Assembly (NCBI RefSeq): GCF_013393905.1
Contig: NZ_CP040272.1
Span: forward strand, 6,519,501-6,583,500
Length of the DNA stretch: 64,000 nt
Origin: Nostoc sp. C052
GTDB lineage: Bacteria; Cyanobacteriota; Cyanobacteriia; Cyanobacteriales; Nostocaceae
Direction of reading: 5' to 3'
The notes under the pieces are model-generated. The model ran no database searches. It was given only the letters and a program-made list of their open reading frames with translations, and was not told the DNA's origin. A program made the position numbers and the translations under genes. Within the stretch, counting starts at the first letter, position 1. The number at the start of each line of letters is the position of its first letter. Shown here one piece after another: positions 6,797-16,634 of the stretch.

Positions 6797-9682
6797 GTGA
6801 ATTCTCTTCCCCAACCATACTCACTTCAAGCAAACGAACCATTACTGTTGGATAACTCTCAAACTGTCTGGATAGTGCAGTCTGGAACATTGGCGGTGTT
6901 TGCCACTGGAGTTAAAAACAGTTTACCAAAAGAGCATCGCCGCTATTTGTTTCATGTCAATGCTGGTGAAGCCTTATTACCAGAAGTAGTTGCACAAAGC
7001 CAATGGAATTTTGTAGCGATCGCAATTGAACCTACCCAATTATGCCAGATGTCAATCGTTGACTTGGTTAAGGGAATTGGCGCAGCTGACTTGCAATCCA
7101 TAGAACTTTTAGAAGGTTGGATCAATCATCTAGGACAATCTCTCAGCGCCCAGCAAACAGTTTTGACAACACCATTAAACCTTGTTGTACAGCCAAACAT
7201 TGAACGTGATTTTTCTTTATCGGCTGGTGAAACGCTACAGGGAAGGCAACAAACACTCTTATGGGTGAAGTTGCAGCAAGGCAATACTTACTGGATGGGA
7301 ATCGGGGAATTAACATTGAATTCTACCTCACCAGCGTTTCCGCTCACGAGTGCGATGTGGCTGGAGGCAGAAAATGCAGTTAGCGGCCAAATGTTCTCAA
7401 CGGCAGATTTAGCAAATTCCGAGGAACTCATCGCAGGTTTAGCCAGTTTACAGACTTATTTTTTTCACTACTTCAGTTTGCTGGCAAATAAAGAAGTAGA
7501 AGCAGAATTTCGGCAGTTTCAAGAACGCGAACAATTTAATCAGCAAGTCATAGAGACGGCACTTTCTGACTTAGCAACAGTCTTGCAGCCGCAGCAAGAG
7601 ACGGTTTTCTTTCAAGAAGGGCCGCCCTTATTGGTAGCATTGGGGGCAGTTGGACGGGCACTAGGAATAGAAATTCATCCACCAATAGGGGATTTAAATT
7701 CTATTAAAGACCCTGTAGCGGCGATCGCTCAAGCATCGCAAATTCGTATCCGCCGTATAACTTTAGCAGATGGCTGGTGGCGTCAAGACCAAGGAGCGAT
7801 GTTAGCTTATACCCAGTTAGAAAAGCGGCCAGTAGCTTTATTACCTACTGATAATCGCGATTATCTCATATTCGATCCCGTAGCACGAACTCGCACACCT
7901 GTAAATGAAGCAGCAGCAAAAACACTTACATCATTAGCCTACGTTTTGTATCGACCGTTACCCCAAGTTGCACTCAACGCCATTGATTTGCTGCGGTTTG
8001 GGGTGAAGGGTTATGAAAAAGACATCGCCAGTATTCTAATGGTGGGGTTACTGGGCACAATATTGGGAATGGTTGCACCACAAGCAACAGCGATTTTAAT
8101 TAATCATGCCATTCCAGATAGCGATCGCCCTTTACTGTGGCAGATCGGATTAGTTATGTTTGCGGTGGCTTTTGGGCAGTTAGCTTTTCAAATTGCCCAA
8201 AGCATTATTACCTTAAGAGTCGAAAGCGCCACTGATAGTATATTGCAGCCAGCCATTTGGGATCGGTTACTCAGATTAAGTCCTAGTTTTTTTCGTCAAT
8301 ATACTTCTGGAGATTTAGTCAACCGTGTGATGGCGGTGAGAGAAATTCATCAAAAACTCAGTGGCGCTACCCAACGAACCCTGTTGAGTGGAGTCTTTGC
8401 CTTATTCAACTTGCTGCTGATGTTTGTTTACAGTTGGCAACTAGCCTTTGTAGGCGTAGGTTTAGCAATCTTTGCCGCCGTGGTTACAACTGTTGCCAGT
8501 TTCCTGTTAGTGAAGAAATCGCAAAAACAGCAAGAACTAGATGGGGCAATTCAGGGACTCACCGTACAACTTATTAATGGTGTTGCCAAATTGCGGGTAG
8601 CAATGGCAGAAGAACGGGCCTTTGCAACTTGGGCAAAAAAATACAGCCAGCAGATTCGGTTGAAGGCGAGTTGGCAAGAGATTAAAGATGGGATTTCTGT
8701 ATTTAACGAAGCCCTGCCTTTGGTAAGTTCTATATTGCTGTTTGGGTTTGCCATACTGTTGATGCAGCCACGCCTCACACTGGGTACATTCGTTGCTTTT
8801 AACTATGCTTTGGCAATTTTTATCAGAGGAGTAATTGACCTGAGCAATACCGCATCAGAAATTTTGGGTATTGTACCAACATGGGAACGGTCAAAACCAA
8901 TTTGGCGATCGCAGCCTGAATATGACTCAACCAAAGTCAATCCCGGACAATTAAGCGGTCGAATTGCCCTAAATCGAGTCAGCTTTCGCTACTCGGAGAA
9001 TAGCAGCTTAATCCTTAATGATGTTACCCTCAATGCCGAACCAGGGGAATTTATTGCGATCGTTGGCCCTTCTGGAAGTGGAAAATCAACCATATTGCGG
9101 TTGCTATTGGGGTTTGAAACTCCATTGACAGGCAGCGTCTACTACGACGGCAAAGACTTAGCAGAGATGGAACTCCAGACTGTGCGAAGACAGTTAGGAG
9201 TGGTACTACAAAATGGTAAAATTGGCACAGGCTCAGTTTTTGATAACATCAGCACCGGGGCTTTAGTTTCCTTAGAGGAAGCTTGGTCAGCAGCACAGAT
9301 GGCAGGTTTGGCTGATGATATCAAGCAAATGCCAATGGGAATGCATACGATTATCGCTGAGGGTGGTAGTAATCTTTCGGGTGGACAACGGCAAAGATTA
9401 TTGATTGCGCGATCGCTAGTTTCAAAGCCCAAAATTATTTTAATGGATGAAGCAACCAGCGCCCTCGATAACCGCACCCAGGCAATTGTGACTGAAAGTT
9501 TAGCTAAGTTAAACGCTACTAGAGTAGTGATTGCCCATCGTCTCAGTACAATTCGCAATGCCGATCGCATTTATGTAATTGACGCTGGTCATATCATACA
9601 AGTGGGTACTTTCTCACAATTAATTGTGCAAGAAGGGTTATTTGCTCAACTTGTTACCCGACAGTTAGAGGGCGATCTTTAA
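6797..9682 (+). CDS. NHLP-family ABC transporter, permease/ATPase without active C39
   Basis: 961 residues, starting at GTG 6797; no clear ribosome site is present, so a different start is possible. The N-terminal region (about 1-390) has the special NHLP extension (WIVQSGTLAVFAT, a cyclic-nucleotide-barrel-like start) and lacks a C39 Cys motif. The membrane domain covers about 400-700. The ATPase has Walker A (GPSGSGKST), signature (LSGGQRQRLLIARSL), Walker B (IILMDEATSALD) and H-loop (AHRLSTI). In known NHLP loci this subunit accompanies the C39-ABC protein and the HlyD-like protein; all three are present here. About 230 bases after it hold only a small inverted repeat before the next gene. 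Confidence 0.88.
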   Translation: MNSLPQPYSLQANEPLLLDNSQTVWIVQSGTLAVFATGVKNSLPKEHRRYLFHVNAGEALLPEVVAQSQWNFVAIAIEPTQLCQMSIVDLVKGIGAADLQSIELLEGWINHLGQSLSAQQTVLTTPLNLVVQPNIERDFSLSAGETLQGRQQTLLWVKLQQGNTYWMGIGELTLNSTSPAFPLTSAMWLEAENAVSGQMFSTADLANSEELIAGLASLQTYFFHYFSLLANKEVEAEFRQFQEREQFNQQVIETALSDLATVLQPQQETVFFQEGPPLLVALGAVGRALGIEIHPPIGDLNSIKDPVAAIAQASQIRIRRITLADGWWRQDQGAMLAYTQLEKRPVALLPTDNRDYLIFDPVARTRTPVNEAAAKTLTSLAYVLYRPLPQVALNAIDLLRFGVKGYEKDIASILMVGLLGTILGMVAPQATAILINHAIPDSDRPLLWQIGLVMFAVAFGQLAFQIAQSIITLRVESATDSILQPAIWDRLLRLSPSFFRQYTSGDLVNRVMAVREIHQKLSGATQRTLLSGVFALFNLLLMFVYSWQLAFVGVGLAIFAAVVTTVASFLLVKKSQKQQELDGAIQGLTVQLINGVAKLRVAMAEERAFATWAKKYSQQIRLKASWQEIKDGISVFNEALPLVSSILLFGFAILLMQPRLTLGTFVAFNYALAIFIRGVIDLSNTASEILGIVPTWERSKPIWRSQPEYDSTKVNPGQLSGRIALNRVSFRYSENSSLILNDVTLNAEPGEFIAIVGPSGSGKSTILRLLLGFETPLTGSVYYDGKDLAEMELQTVRRQLGVVLQNGKIGTGSVFDNISTGALVSLEEAWSAAQMAGLADDIKQMPMGMHTIIAEGGSNLSGGQRQRLLIARSLVSKPKIILMDEATSALDNRTQAIVTESLAKLNATRVVIAHRLSTIRNADRIYVIDAGHIIQVGTFSQLIVQEGLFAQLVTRQLEGDL

Positions 9683-9710
9683 TATTAGTTTTGAGAGGTT
9701 AGTGGTGTTC

Positions 9711-9741
9711 AGATCCCCGACTTCTGCGAAGTCGGGGATCT
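9711..9741. repeat. Palindromic repeat, copy 1 (GATCCCCGACTTC family)
   Basis: A near-perfect hairpin: AGATCCCCGACTTC, a 3-base loop and the complement. A second copy with a longer loop lies at 23788-23821. Both stand just downstream of a plus-strand gene and could act as transcription ends, but neither has a clear T-run. Confidence 0.7.
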
Positions 9742-9914
9742 AGCAGCCCAACAAAACTAATGACATAAACTACTAGTACAAGAAGGCAAAAGTAAAAAGA
9801 AAGAATGCTTATTTTGTAAGCTTTCTGGCTATTCTAAATGGCGCAAGAGCTTGGAATACAATTCTCTTGACTTTTGACTTCCACCTTGCGGTACTAGTTT
9901 AGTGTTCAGGAAAT

Positions 9915-10349
9915 TTATTCGCCCACAAACTGGTTTTTCAGGAATTGAATTTCAGCTGACAATTCTTGCCGAGTTGAAGCCTTCAGTAGATAACGGAAAA
10001 TAAACCAAATGGCGTAACTAATTCCAACTAATTCAAAGAGCGACGATAGTAGTGGAATATCATTGATTGCATCTAGTACTGCTAGTACTACCTTGGCTGT
10101 AACAATCGCCGCCAAAATTAAAGCAACAGTTATTAGAGGCTGCTTGTAGTCTTGAAAAAAGCTACTTAAGTATTGGGGCAGCTGCTCCAAAAATTGAGTA
10201 ATTTGTCTGCTAATTTGTTGCCATTGAGATTCAGGTTCACGGGCTGGTGGTAACTTTGGCAAGTTTGCAGTATCAGTACCTTCAAGTGCTAGCGTCTCTG
10301 GTGAGAATAAAGCATTGATCGATCCCCTTTGCTGTTGTTCGGTTTCCAT
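9915..10349 (-). CDS. CAAD-domain membrane protein
   Basis: 144 residues from ATG 10349; the frame is open to TTG 10367, which is less likely. The C-terminal half has two hydrophobic helices (LITVALILAAIVTAKVVLAV and ELVGISYAIWFIFRYLL) separated by the conserved LDAINDIPLLSSLFE motif. That is the cyanobacterial aminoacyl-tRNA synthetase appended domain (CAAD). As an independent protein it is thought to sit in thylakoid membranes; plant homologues (CURT1) bend them. The N-terminal 60 residues are polar and of low complexity. The gene stands alone between the exporter and the BON lipoprotein gene. Confidence 0.85.
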   Translation of the reverse strand: METEQQQRGSINALFSPETLALEGTDTANLPKLPPAREPESQWQQISRQITQFLEQLPQYLSSFFQDYKQPLITVALILAAIVTAKVVLAVLDAINDIPLLSSLFELVGISYAIWFIFRYLLKASTRQELSAEIQFLKNQFVGE

Positions 10350-10440
10350 AGTTTTTGTTTGGGGCAATTACAATAGTTTGTATAACTGACTAATCGTAAA
10401 TAAATAATAATTATTCGAGTCGTCAGTTGTCAATTCTTAA

Positions 10441-10466
10441 TGGTCAGTTATAAGTATAACTGACCA
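10441..10466. repeat. Perfect 12-bp inverted repeat
   Basis: TGGTCAGTTATA, two bases, then the exact complement. It lies between the BON gene (read leftward, ending at 10536) and the CAAD gene. It could end BON transcription or bind a regulator. No T-run follows on the minus strand, so the terminator role is weak. Confidence 0.5.
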
Positions 10467-10535
10467 CTAATTCTGAGTAAGAGTATTTAATTTTCTATAT
10501 GCCTACTTACTCAATTAGATTTGTTGTTAGATACC

Positions 10536-10997
10536 TTAGCTTTTTGGTGGGGCAATAGTTGCCTTAACAACTACAGTTTTGACACCTTTAATTTGTTTAG
10601 CTAAAGTTTCGATTTTAGCTAATTCCTGCTGATTGTTGACAGTTCCCGCAACAGTCACAACACCATTGTCTGCGGCATTAACTGTTAGTTGACCTTTGGG
10701 TATATTAGCCTCCAACTTAGAGCGAACTTCACTTGCTAAGTCACCTTTAGCTCTTGTTGTATCGCCACCAGTGGTATTGTTGCGCTGTTCGCGGGCGCGA
10801 ATATCCTCATTTAGCTGTCTTCTGCGAACTTCACTTTGTGCATCTTTTTGAGAAGCTTCTGTGGTTTTTGCAGTCGGTGCTTGAGGAGCTTCATTAGGAT
10901 TATTGGGTGCAGACTCACTTGTTTTAGAAGCGTTATCACAAGCAGCAACACCAAACATTAAGAGGGTGCTAATTAAGAAGGGGGTTAGTTTTTGCAT
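10536..10997 (-). CDS. BON-domain lipoprotein
   Basis: 153 residues from ATG 10997; TTG 11012 is also in frame. The N-terminus is a lipoprotein signal peptide with a lipobox ending VAAC (Cys20). A disordered stretch rich in Asn, Pro and Thr follows (about 21-80). The C-terminal BON domain (about 85-150) has the pattern VRSKLEANIP and GVVTVAGTVNNQQEL, with the conserved Gly and the closing IKGVKTVVV strand. BON domains bind membranes or envelope polymers and are common in osmotic-stress proteins such as OsmY. Its neighbour is a stress protein on the same strand, 142 bases upstream, so a joint envelope-stress role is a fair guess. Confidence 0.85.
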   Translation of the reverse strand: MQKLTPFLISTLLMFGVAACDNASKTSESAPNNPNEAPQAPTAKTTEASQKDAQSEVRRRQLNEDIRAREQRNNTTGGDTTRAKGDLASEVRSKLEANIPKGQLTVNAADNGVVTVAGTVNNQQELAKIETLAKQIKGVKTVVVKATIAPPKS

Positions 10998-11139
10998 AGA
11001 TTTAATTCGCAATCGAAAGGTGAAATTTGTTGATAATTACGGCAGAAAGGAGGAGCAAGCTTTTTTAGTCAGGAGCAAAGTTTTCAATTTCTTTATCCTG
11101 CAATTTTGGGCAATGAGTTTAAGTGACAACTACTTTGGG

Positions 11140-12399
11140 TTAAAGTGCTTCATCACGACGATCAACAATGACTACGGCAGGATCGTTTCTATGAGGCTCT
11201 GTTGAGTAATTGGTGCGATCGCTATTATGGGTGATTCGTTCAAAACCTGGGCGATGTTCACTAATCTCTGTGGAATCATAGATAGCAAATTCTTCAATAC
11301 CTCGATGTTTGAGAATTGCTTCTGCTTGGCGGATTTCAGCTTCCGTACCATCGATAATTACTAAGTAGTCGCCTCTTTGGAAGCGATCGCTATATACTCT
11401 AGCTCTATCTTCAGGGATTCCCAAGCCAACCAGCGCACCAACAATACTCCCAGCGGCCGCACCGATGGCGCCACCAGCCAATGTTGTCGCCAAAGCTGTT
11501 GCAACTGCACCACCTGCAATCACGGGCCCGATTCCAGGAATTGCTAAAGTTCCCAAACCAACTAATAAGCCAGTCAAACCACCGACGACTCCACCTGTTG
11601 CTGCTCCAGCTTTTGCACCATCGTCTGCTTTATTACCTGTACCAACACTTCTGTCTACATCTACGCCAGCGATCCCATGACCGTTTGTATCTTTGGCAAT
11701 GATGGAGACTCTATCTAAAGAAAAACCCGCATCTCGTAATTCTGTAATTGCTACTTCAGCATCTCGACGATGTGAAAATACCCCGATGGCGCGTTTAGCA
11801 ACACCACTATAGGCTGGAGTAGGAGCAACATAATCAGTGCCTACATTTGCCACATCTGGGTTATCGTAAATGCCAAACTCTTCTACACCCTGACGATTTA
11901 GAATTGCTTCGGCCCTGAGAATTTCTGTATCTGTGCCATCAAGGATGACTAAATAGTGTCCTCGTCTCACGCGTTCGTCGTAAACTCTGGCTCGTTCTTC
12001 AGGAATTCCTAAACCAATTAATGCACCAAGCAAACTACCTGCTACTGCACCAATACCAGCGCCAGCGAGAGTTGTAGCTAGAGTAGTTGCTGCGGCTCCA
12101 GCTAACATAATTGGCCCAATGCCAGGAATTGCCAGAGTACCAAGACCGACTAGTAAGCCAGTTAATCCGCCCAAAGCGCCGCCTGTGGCTGCTCCAACTT
12201 TAGCACCTTCGTCAGATTTATCGCCAACGCGATCGCGCACTTCAGCCCCAGCAATATCATCTCTGTCCCCATCTTGGGTAATGACAGAAACTCTATTCAT
12301 GTCAAAGCCGACTTTTTTCAATTCATGTAGTGCATTTTCAACATCGCGGCGATTAGAAAATACACCTACACCACGTTTATGTACAACACCTACAACCAT
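11140..12399 (-). CDS. Tandemly duplicated general-stress protein with glycine-zipper domains
   Basis: 419 residues from ATG 12399, with GAGGAG about 9 bases upstream. It consists of two copies of one module (about 1-185 and 205-375). Each begins with a strand-helix unit like YflT/general stress protein 17M (VGVFSNRRDVENALHELKKVGF; AIGVFSHRRDAEVAITELRDAGF), continues with an Ala/Gly-rich glycine-zipper hairpin (LTGLLVGLGTLAIPGIGP), and ends with a second unit (HYLVILDGTDTEILRAEAIL). The glycine zippers should insert in or lie on a membrane. The usual family member has one module, so this is an internal duplication. The exact role is unknown; the family is linked to general stress in Bacillus. 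Confidence 0.85.
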   Translation of the reverse strand: MVVGVVHKRGVGVFSNRRDVENALHELKKVGFDMNRVSVITQDGDRDDIAGAEVRDRVGDKSDEGAKVGAATGGALGGLTGLLVGLGTLAIPGIGPIMLAGAAATTLATTLAGAGIGAVAGSLLGALIGLGIPEERARVYDERVRRGHYLVILDGTDTEILRAEAILNRQGVEEFGIYDNPDVANVGTDYVAPTPAYSGVAKRAIGVFSHRRDAEVAITELRDAGFSLDRVSIIAKDTNGHGIAGVDVDRSVGTGNKADDGAKAGAATGGVVGGLTGLLVGLGTLAIPGIGPVIAGGAVATALATTLAGGAIGAAAGSIVGALVGLGIPEDRARVYSDRFQRGDYLVIIDGTEAEIRQAEAILKHRGIEEFAIYDSTEISEHRPGFERITHNSDRTNYSTEPHRNDPAVVIVDRRDEAL

Positions 12400-13021
12400 T
12401 ATTTTCTCTCCTCAGCAACAATTAATTATTCACAAATTTATAGCTTGTAATACCCCCTATTAATACATTTTTAGATCCCGTTTACATCAATCGCTTGGAA
12501 GAATTTTTATCTCTATCATTAGGCATAGGTGACTTTATCTAAATGAGTAAATAATTTTCAAGTATAAAAAGTTAAATATTGATTGCTACTAGTTATCAAT
12601 GATTGCTTTAAAAACATGTTACAAAATATTGAATCATCCCATTTTTGTAAGAACATGTTTGTCATTGCGAGCGCAACATCGTGGAGCGTTCGCGTAGCGT
12701 CTCGTAGAGAAGCAATCGCAAGATATGAGATTGCTTCTCTACGCTGTCGCTTCGTTCGCAATGACAATTTATTACCTGGCTTTGATAGAAATTACACATT
12801 TGGGATGCTCCCAAAAACATTGCTCTTGTGATATTTTGTATTTCTATGAATTTTCTAAAATTGCATTAATTAGTAAAAGAAAAAATATTTTTTTGAGATC
12901 CAACTTTTGGCAAACAAACCTACTACCTAAGAAAGTGTCAGCGTAGATAACTGATAATTAAGCTGATAAATAAGCCATTTTCTAAATGGGTATGTAACTT
13001 GAGTGCAAGTGAGAAAATCTT
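12400..13021. other. 622-base spacer with one palindromic repeat
   Basis: AT-rich divergent region between the stress gene and the repeat-protein gene. The only structured part is the element at 12661-12765. Short open frames here read through that element and are not believed. Promoters for both flanking genes should be here, but I could not assign boxes with confidence. Confidence 0.5.
12661..12765. repeat. Palindromic element with GTCATTGCGA ends
   Basis: It starts with GTCATTGCGA and ends with TCGCAATGAC, a perfect 10-base terminal inverted repeat. The inside can fold through AGAAGCAATC/GATTGCTTCT. The part GGAGCGTTCGCGTAGCGTCT recurs in changed form at 53064-53095. Such elements are common in Nostoc-type genomes. 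Confidence 0.75.
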
Positions 13022-16000
13022 ATGTTTCAAGGTGTTTTAACAATTTTGGGATGGAACTGGTTGCCTTTTGGATTAGCGCCTGTAAATTTAGCTCAGGAAG
13101 TACTAACTCCAGAAAAAGCATCAGTTCTTTTTTCTGGATCTAAATTCTTAGTGGCAATGCTTGCTGGAGTTTCAATGGCATTTGCCTTTCAATTGTTACT
13201 CACAAACTTTTCAGTTGCAGTCGGAATTTCATCTTGGGAAATTGACTCTGATTCTGACGATGAGTCAGAAGGTTTGGGTAAGACTATTCGTAAAGTTCAA
13301 GCTAAAGTTGGTGCTTGGGCATTAATAACCGCGAGCATTGCATTATCTATTGCTTGTTTTTTAGCCGTAAAAATTAGCTTAATCGAAAGTGCATTTTTAG
13401 GAGCAATTATTGGTGTAGTTATCTGGTCTATCTATTTCTCACTAGTAATTTGGTTGGGTTCATCGGCGGTAGGTTCTTTAATTGGCTCTATTTCTAATAC
13501 TGTCACTTCTGGTTTTCAAGCTCTGATGGGTACAGCAAATGCTGGCATTGGTGCTAATGCTGCAAAAAAACAGTTAGTTTCTACTGCTGAAGATATTACA
13601 GCCGCAGTCCGACGGGAATTAACTTCAGGTTTTGATTCTGAAGGGATTAAAAATACGCTCCAAAGTTCCTTAAGCTCTCTGCAATTACCAAAGCTGGATA
13701 TCAAAGAAATACGCACTCAATTTGACCAGCTTCTTAAAGATACAGATTTACAATCTGTTGCCAATAGTGATTTACTGCAAAATATTAATCGCCAAACCTT
13801 TATTGATTTAATCAGTAGTCGCACGGATTTATCTAAAGAAGATATCAATGGCATTGCTGACCAATTTCAAGATGCTTGGCAACAAGCTTTGAATCGCAAA
13901 AATCCTACAGAAAAAGTAATCAATTTACTTAAGTCTGCTACTCCTGAAGAACTGAATTCCGATCAATTGGGTGAACGGCTTCAACAACTGGTTACAGTGG
14001 GAGGCGGGAATGGCAATGGTGTAATTAAGCAAGCAATTCGATATGGCTTGAGTGCTGCTGCACCAGCAGTTTTGGAGCGAGTAAATCTTTCTAATATCGA
14101 TGTGAACAAGATTACAACTCAGTTGCAAAAACTCAAAGAAAAAGTTCAAGATGTCGATGTCGATGAAATCACAGAACAATTCAAAAAGTTTAGAGAGCAA
14201 GCAACTGAGCAAGTATCTGCAAAATTACCAATATCACTAGAGAATGCAATTAAGGCAGATGTAGAAGACTACATATTGCATTCGTTCCCTTGGCACTTCA
14301 ATCGAATTACCTTAGTAGATGAATTTAAAGAAGTCATCTATGACGTAAATGCAGATCCGACAACTGTCAGACGAGAATTGGAAGAAATTAATCAAGAATA
14401 TTTCACCAACTTACTAAAGCAGCGGGGTGATATCAGCGAAGCCAGGGTGAAAGAAATTTCTGAACAAATGGAAAGCGATCGCCTGGAAGTTTTAGAGACT
14501 GTCAAACAGGCCGAAACGCGCGAAAAAGGGCAAGATTTCCGCAGCCGCATCGAAGATTATCTGCGTTCGACGGGGAAAGAAGAACTCAATCCTGAAGGTA
14601 TTGAACGGGACTTTGGCAAGTTGCTGGACGATCCACAAGCTGGGTTTGAAGATTTAAGCGATCGCTTTGGGCAATTTGATCGGGATACTTTTGTACAATT
14701 GCTCAGTCAGCGTCAAGATATCAGCGAAGAGGAAGCTAATAATATAGTTAGTCAACTCGAACGCAACCGCGATAATCTGTTGAATCGTGCTAGAGAATTG
14801 CAAGAACAAGCAAAAGCGAAAGCTGATGAACTGCGCCAAAGAGTTGAAGAATATCTGCGGAATACTAACAAAGACGAACTCAATCCCGAAGCTATCAAAC
14901 GTGAGTTTAGAATTTTGCTAGACGATCCGCAAGCCGGAATTAGCCTGTTGCGATCGCGCCTATCACAATTTGATCGGGATACATTGGTACAATTGCTCAG
15001 TCAGCGTCAAGATTTGAGCGAAGAACAGGTAAATCAAACTCTCGATCAACTTGAAGCAGTCCGAGATAGTATTTTGCAAGTACCGCAGCAAGCGAAAGAA
15101 CAGTACGAAAAAACCACAAAAGCGATCGCTGAATATCTCCGCAATACCAACTTGGAAGAACTCGATCCAGAAGGTATTAGAGGCGATTTAGAAAAATTAC
15201 TCGACGATCCCAAAGCTGGAGCCTTAGCACTACGCGATCGCTTATCTAATGTCGATCGAGAAACCTTGGTGAAACTTGTGAGTCAGCGAGGCGACTTAAG
15301 CCAAGAGCAAGTTAATCAGATTATCGATCGCGCTCAAGATGCCATTGGTGATATCCTGAGAGCGCCACGACGTTTAGCCAAACGTACCACCCAACAAGCT
15401 TTAGATTTTGAAGCCAATCTCGAAGAATATCTGCGTAGTACTAACAAAGAAGAACTCAACCCCGAAGGAATCAAACGCGATTTACAATTGCTGCTGTCTT
15501 CTCCCCGCGCTGGAATTGGCAATTTAAGCGATCGCGCCTCAAAATTTGACCGTTCGACAATTGTGGCGCTATTATCCCAACGAGAGGATATCTCAGAAGA
15601 AGAAGCTAACCGAATTGTGGATCAAATTGATTCTGTTCGTAGTTCTATTGTTGAACAATTCCAACAGATTCAACAAAGAGTGCAATCAGTGCTAGATGGA
15701 GTTTTTGCCAAAGTTCGCAACTATCTTAACTCCCTGGATCGTTCCGAACTCAACTATGAAGGCATTAAACACGATTTTGCGAAAGTCTTTGACGATCCCC
15801 AAGCCGGATTTGAAGCATTGCGCGATCGCCTCAGTCAATTCGATCGTGACACCTTAGTTGCTGTATTGAGTTCTCGCGAAGATATTTCGGAGGCTGATGC
15901 TAACCGCATAATTAGCCAAATAGAAGCAGCGCGGGATGGTGTATTGCAACGAGCTGAACGCATCCAGAAAGAAACCCAAAAACGCCTGAAAGCGATTCAA

Positions 16001-16144
16001 GATCAAGCTAAAAAGCAAGCTGAAGAAACTAAAAAAACTGTTGCTAATGCTGCGTGGTGGATATTTGGGACAGCGATTACTTCTCTTGCGGCCAGTGCGA
16101 TCGCAGGTGCGATCGCTGTGACTGGGATAACTCTACCTGGATAA
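13022..16144 (+). CDS. Large membrane-anchored protein with five ~98-residue helical repeats
   Basis: 1040 residues; ATG 13022. Three hydrophobic segments occur near the N-terminus (about 40-62, 98-120, 124-150) and one Ala/Gly-rich segment at the C-terminus (about 1015-1035). Between them lies a charged, helical region. Five repeats begin at about residues 511, 609, 703, 801 and 899 (spacing 98, 94, 98, 98). Each has a YLRSTNKEELNPEGIKRDL-like start, a DDPQAG turn, then FDRDTLVQLLSQRQDLSEEE and a coiled-coil tail. Two degenerate copies precede them (around 195-300 and 425-500). I do not recognise a named family. The design suggests a long cytoplasmic helical rod held to the membrane at both ends. 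A hairpin terminator follows. Confidence 0.85.
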   Translation: MFQGVLTILGWNWLPFGLAPVNLAQEVLTPEKASVLFSGSKFLVAMLAGVSMAFAFQLLLTNFSVAVGISSWEIDSDSDDESEGLGKTIRKVQAKVGAWALITASIALSIACFLAVKISLIESAFLGAIIGVVIWSIYFSLVIWLGSSAVGSLIGSISNTVTSGFQALMGTANAGIGANAAKKQLVSTAEDITAAVRRELTSGFDSEGIKNTLQSSLSSLQLPKLDIKEIRTQFDQLLKDTDLQSVANSDLLQNINRQTFIDLISSRTDLSKEDINGIADQFQDAWQQALNRKNPTEKVINLLKSATPEELNSDQLGERLQQLVTVGGGNGNGVIKQAIRYGLSAAAPAVLERVNLSNIDVNKITTQLQKLKEKVQDVDVDEITEQFKKFREQATEQVSAKLPISLENAIKADVEDYILHSFPWHFNRITLVDEFKEVIYDVNADPTTVRRELEEINQEYFTNLLKQRGDISEARVKEISEQMESDRLEVLETVKQAETREKGQDFRSRIEDYLRSTGKEELNPEGIERDFGKLLDDPQAGFEDLSDRFGQFDRDTFVQLLSQRQDISEEEANNIVSQLERNRDNLLNRARELQEQAKAKADELRQRVEEYLRNTNKDELNPEAIKREFRILLDDPQAGISLLRSRLSQFDRDTLVQLLSQRQDLSEEQVNQTLDQLEAVRDSILQVPQQAKEQYEKTTKAIAEYLRNTNLEELDPEGIRGDLEKLLDDPKAGALALRDRLSNVDRETLVKLVSQRGDLSQEQVNQIIDRAQDAIGDILRAPRRLAKRTTQQALDFEANLEEYLRSTNKEELNPEGIKRDLQLLLSSPRAGIGNLSDRASKFDRSTIVALLSQREDISEEEANRIVDQIDSVRSSIVEQFQQIQQRVQSVLDGVFAKVRNYLNSLDRSELNYEGIKHDFAKVFDDPQAGFEALRDRLSQFDRDTLVAVLSSREDISEADANRIISQIEAARDGVLQRAERIQKETQKRLKAIQDQAKKQAEETKKTVANAAWWIFGTAITSLAASAIAGAIAVTGITLPG

Positions 16145-16178
16145 AATATCTCCGTCATCGATAATTTTTAGAAAATAC

Positions 16179-16218
16179 AAAGTGGTATTCAGTTTTTACA
16201 ATGAATGCCACTTTTTTT
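16179..16218 (+). terminator. Rho-independent terminator after the repeat-protein gene
   Basis: AAGTGGTATTCA and TGAATGCCACTT form a 12-pair stem with one G-U pair and a 10-base loop, followed by a run of seven T including the stem end. It lies 35 bases after the stop codon of the gene ending at 16144. Confidence 0.75.
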
Positions 16219-16634
16219 ATACATAAATAAAACAAACTACCCGACAACGTACTATCACGACCTTTTGATTCCGATCTAGATTAAAAATCCTATCTGAGTA
16301 AAGGTTTCAGATTTCGTCATGGGGAGAGTAATAAAATAAAGTTAATTATTATTTCTTATAGATAAAAAAAAGTATGTTCGAGGATAGTACTATACTCGTG
16401 TTACTCTAAATACAGTAAAAATGTCCTAAAACCTATACAATTCCGTAGGAAATGATCTGCTTGTTCTCTAGCAGCCTACTACTAGAACTTGTGAAGACAT
16501 CAGGCGCAAGGACATAATATGCTCCTTGGCACAATCAATTTTGATGCCAAAATTATCAATCCATCCACTACTTTTCAAATCTCAGACTTACAGCAGTTTT
16601 CATGTATTTGAACCACATCTGTCATCAGGGCACA
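16219..16634. other. Spacer without recognisable gene
   Basis: AT-rich sequence between the terminator and the inverted-repeat element. I see no credible reading frame, RNA gene or repeat in it. Confidence 0.45.

Noticed and set aside
1702..10000. Precursor peptide for the NHLP exporter
   Set aside because: I looked for short frames with a double-Gly leader on both strands around the exporter genes and found none that I could defend.
11465..11702. Pro/Ala-rich frames opposite the stress protein
   Set aside because: Antisense shadows of the glycine-zipper coding sequence.
12583..12831. 82-codon frame in the spacer before the repeat protein
   Set aside because: Most of it is the GTCATTGCGA palindromic element.
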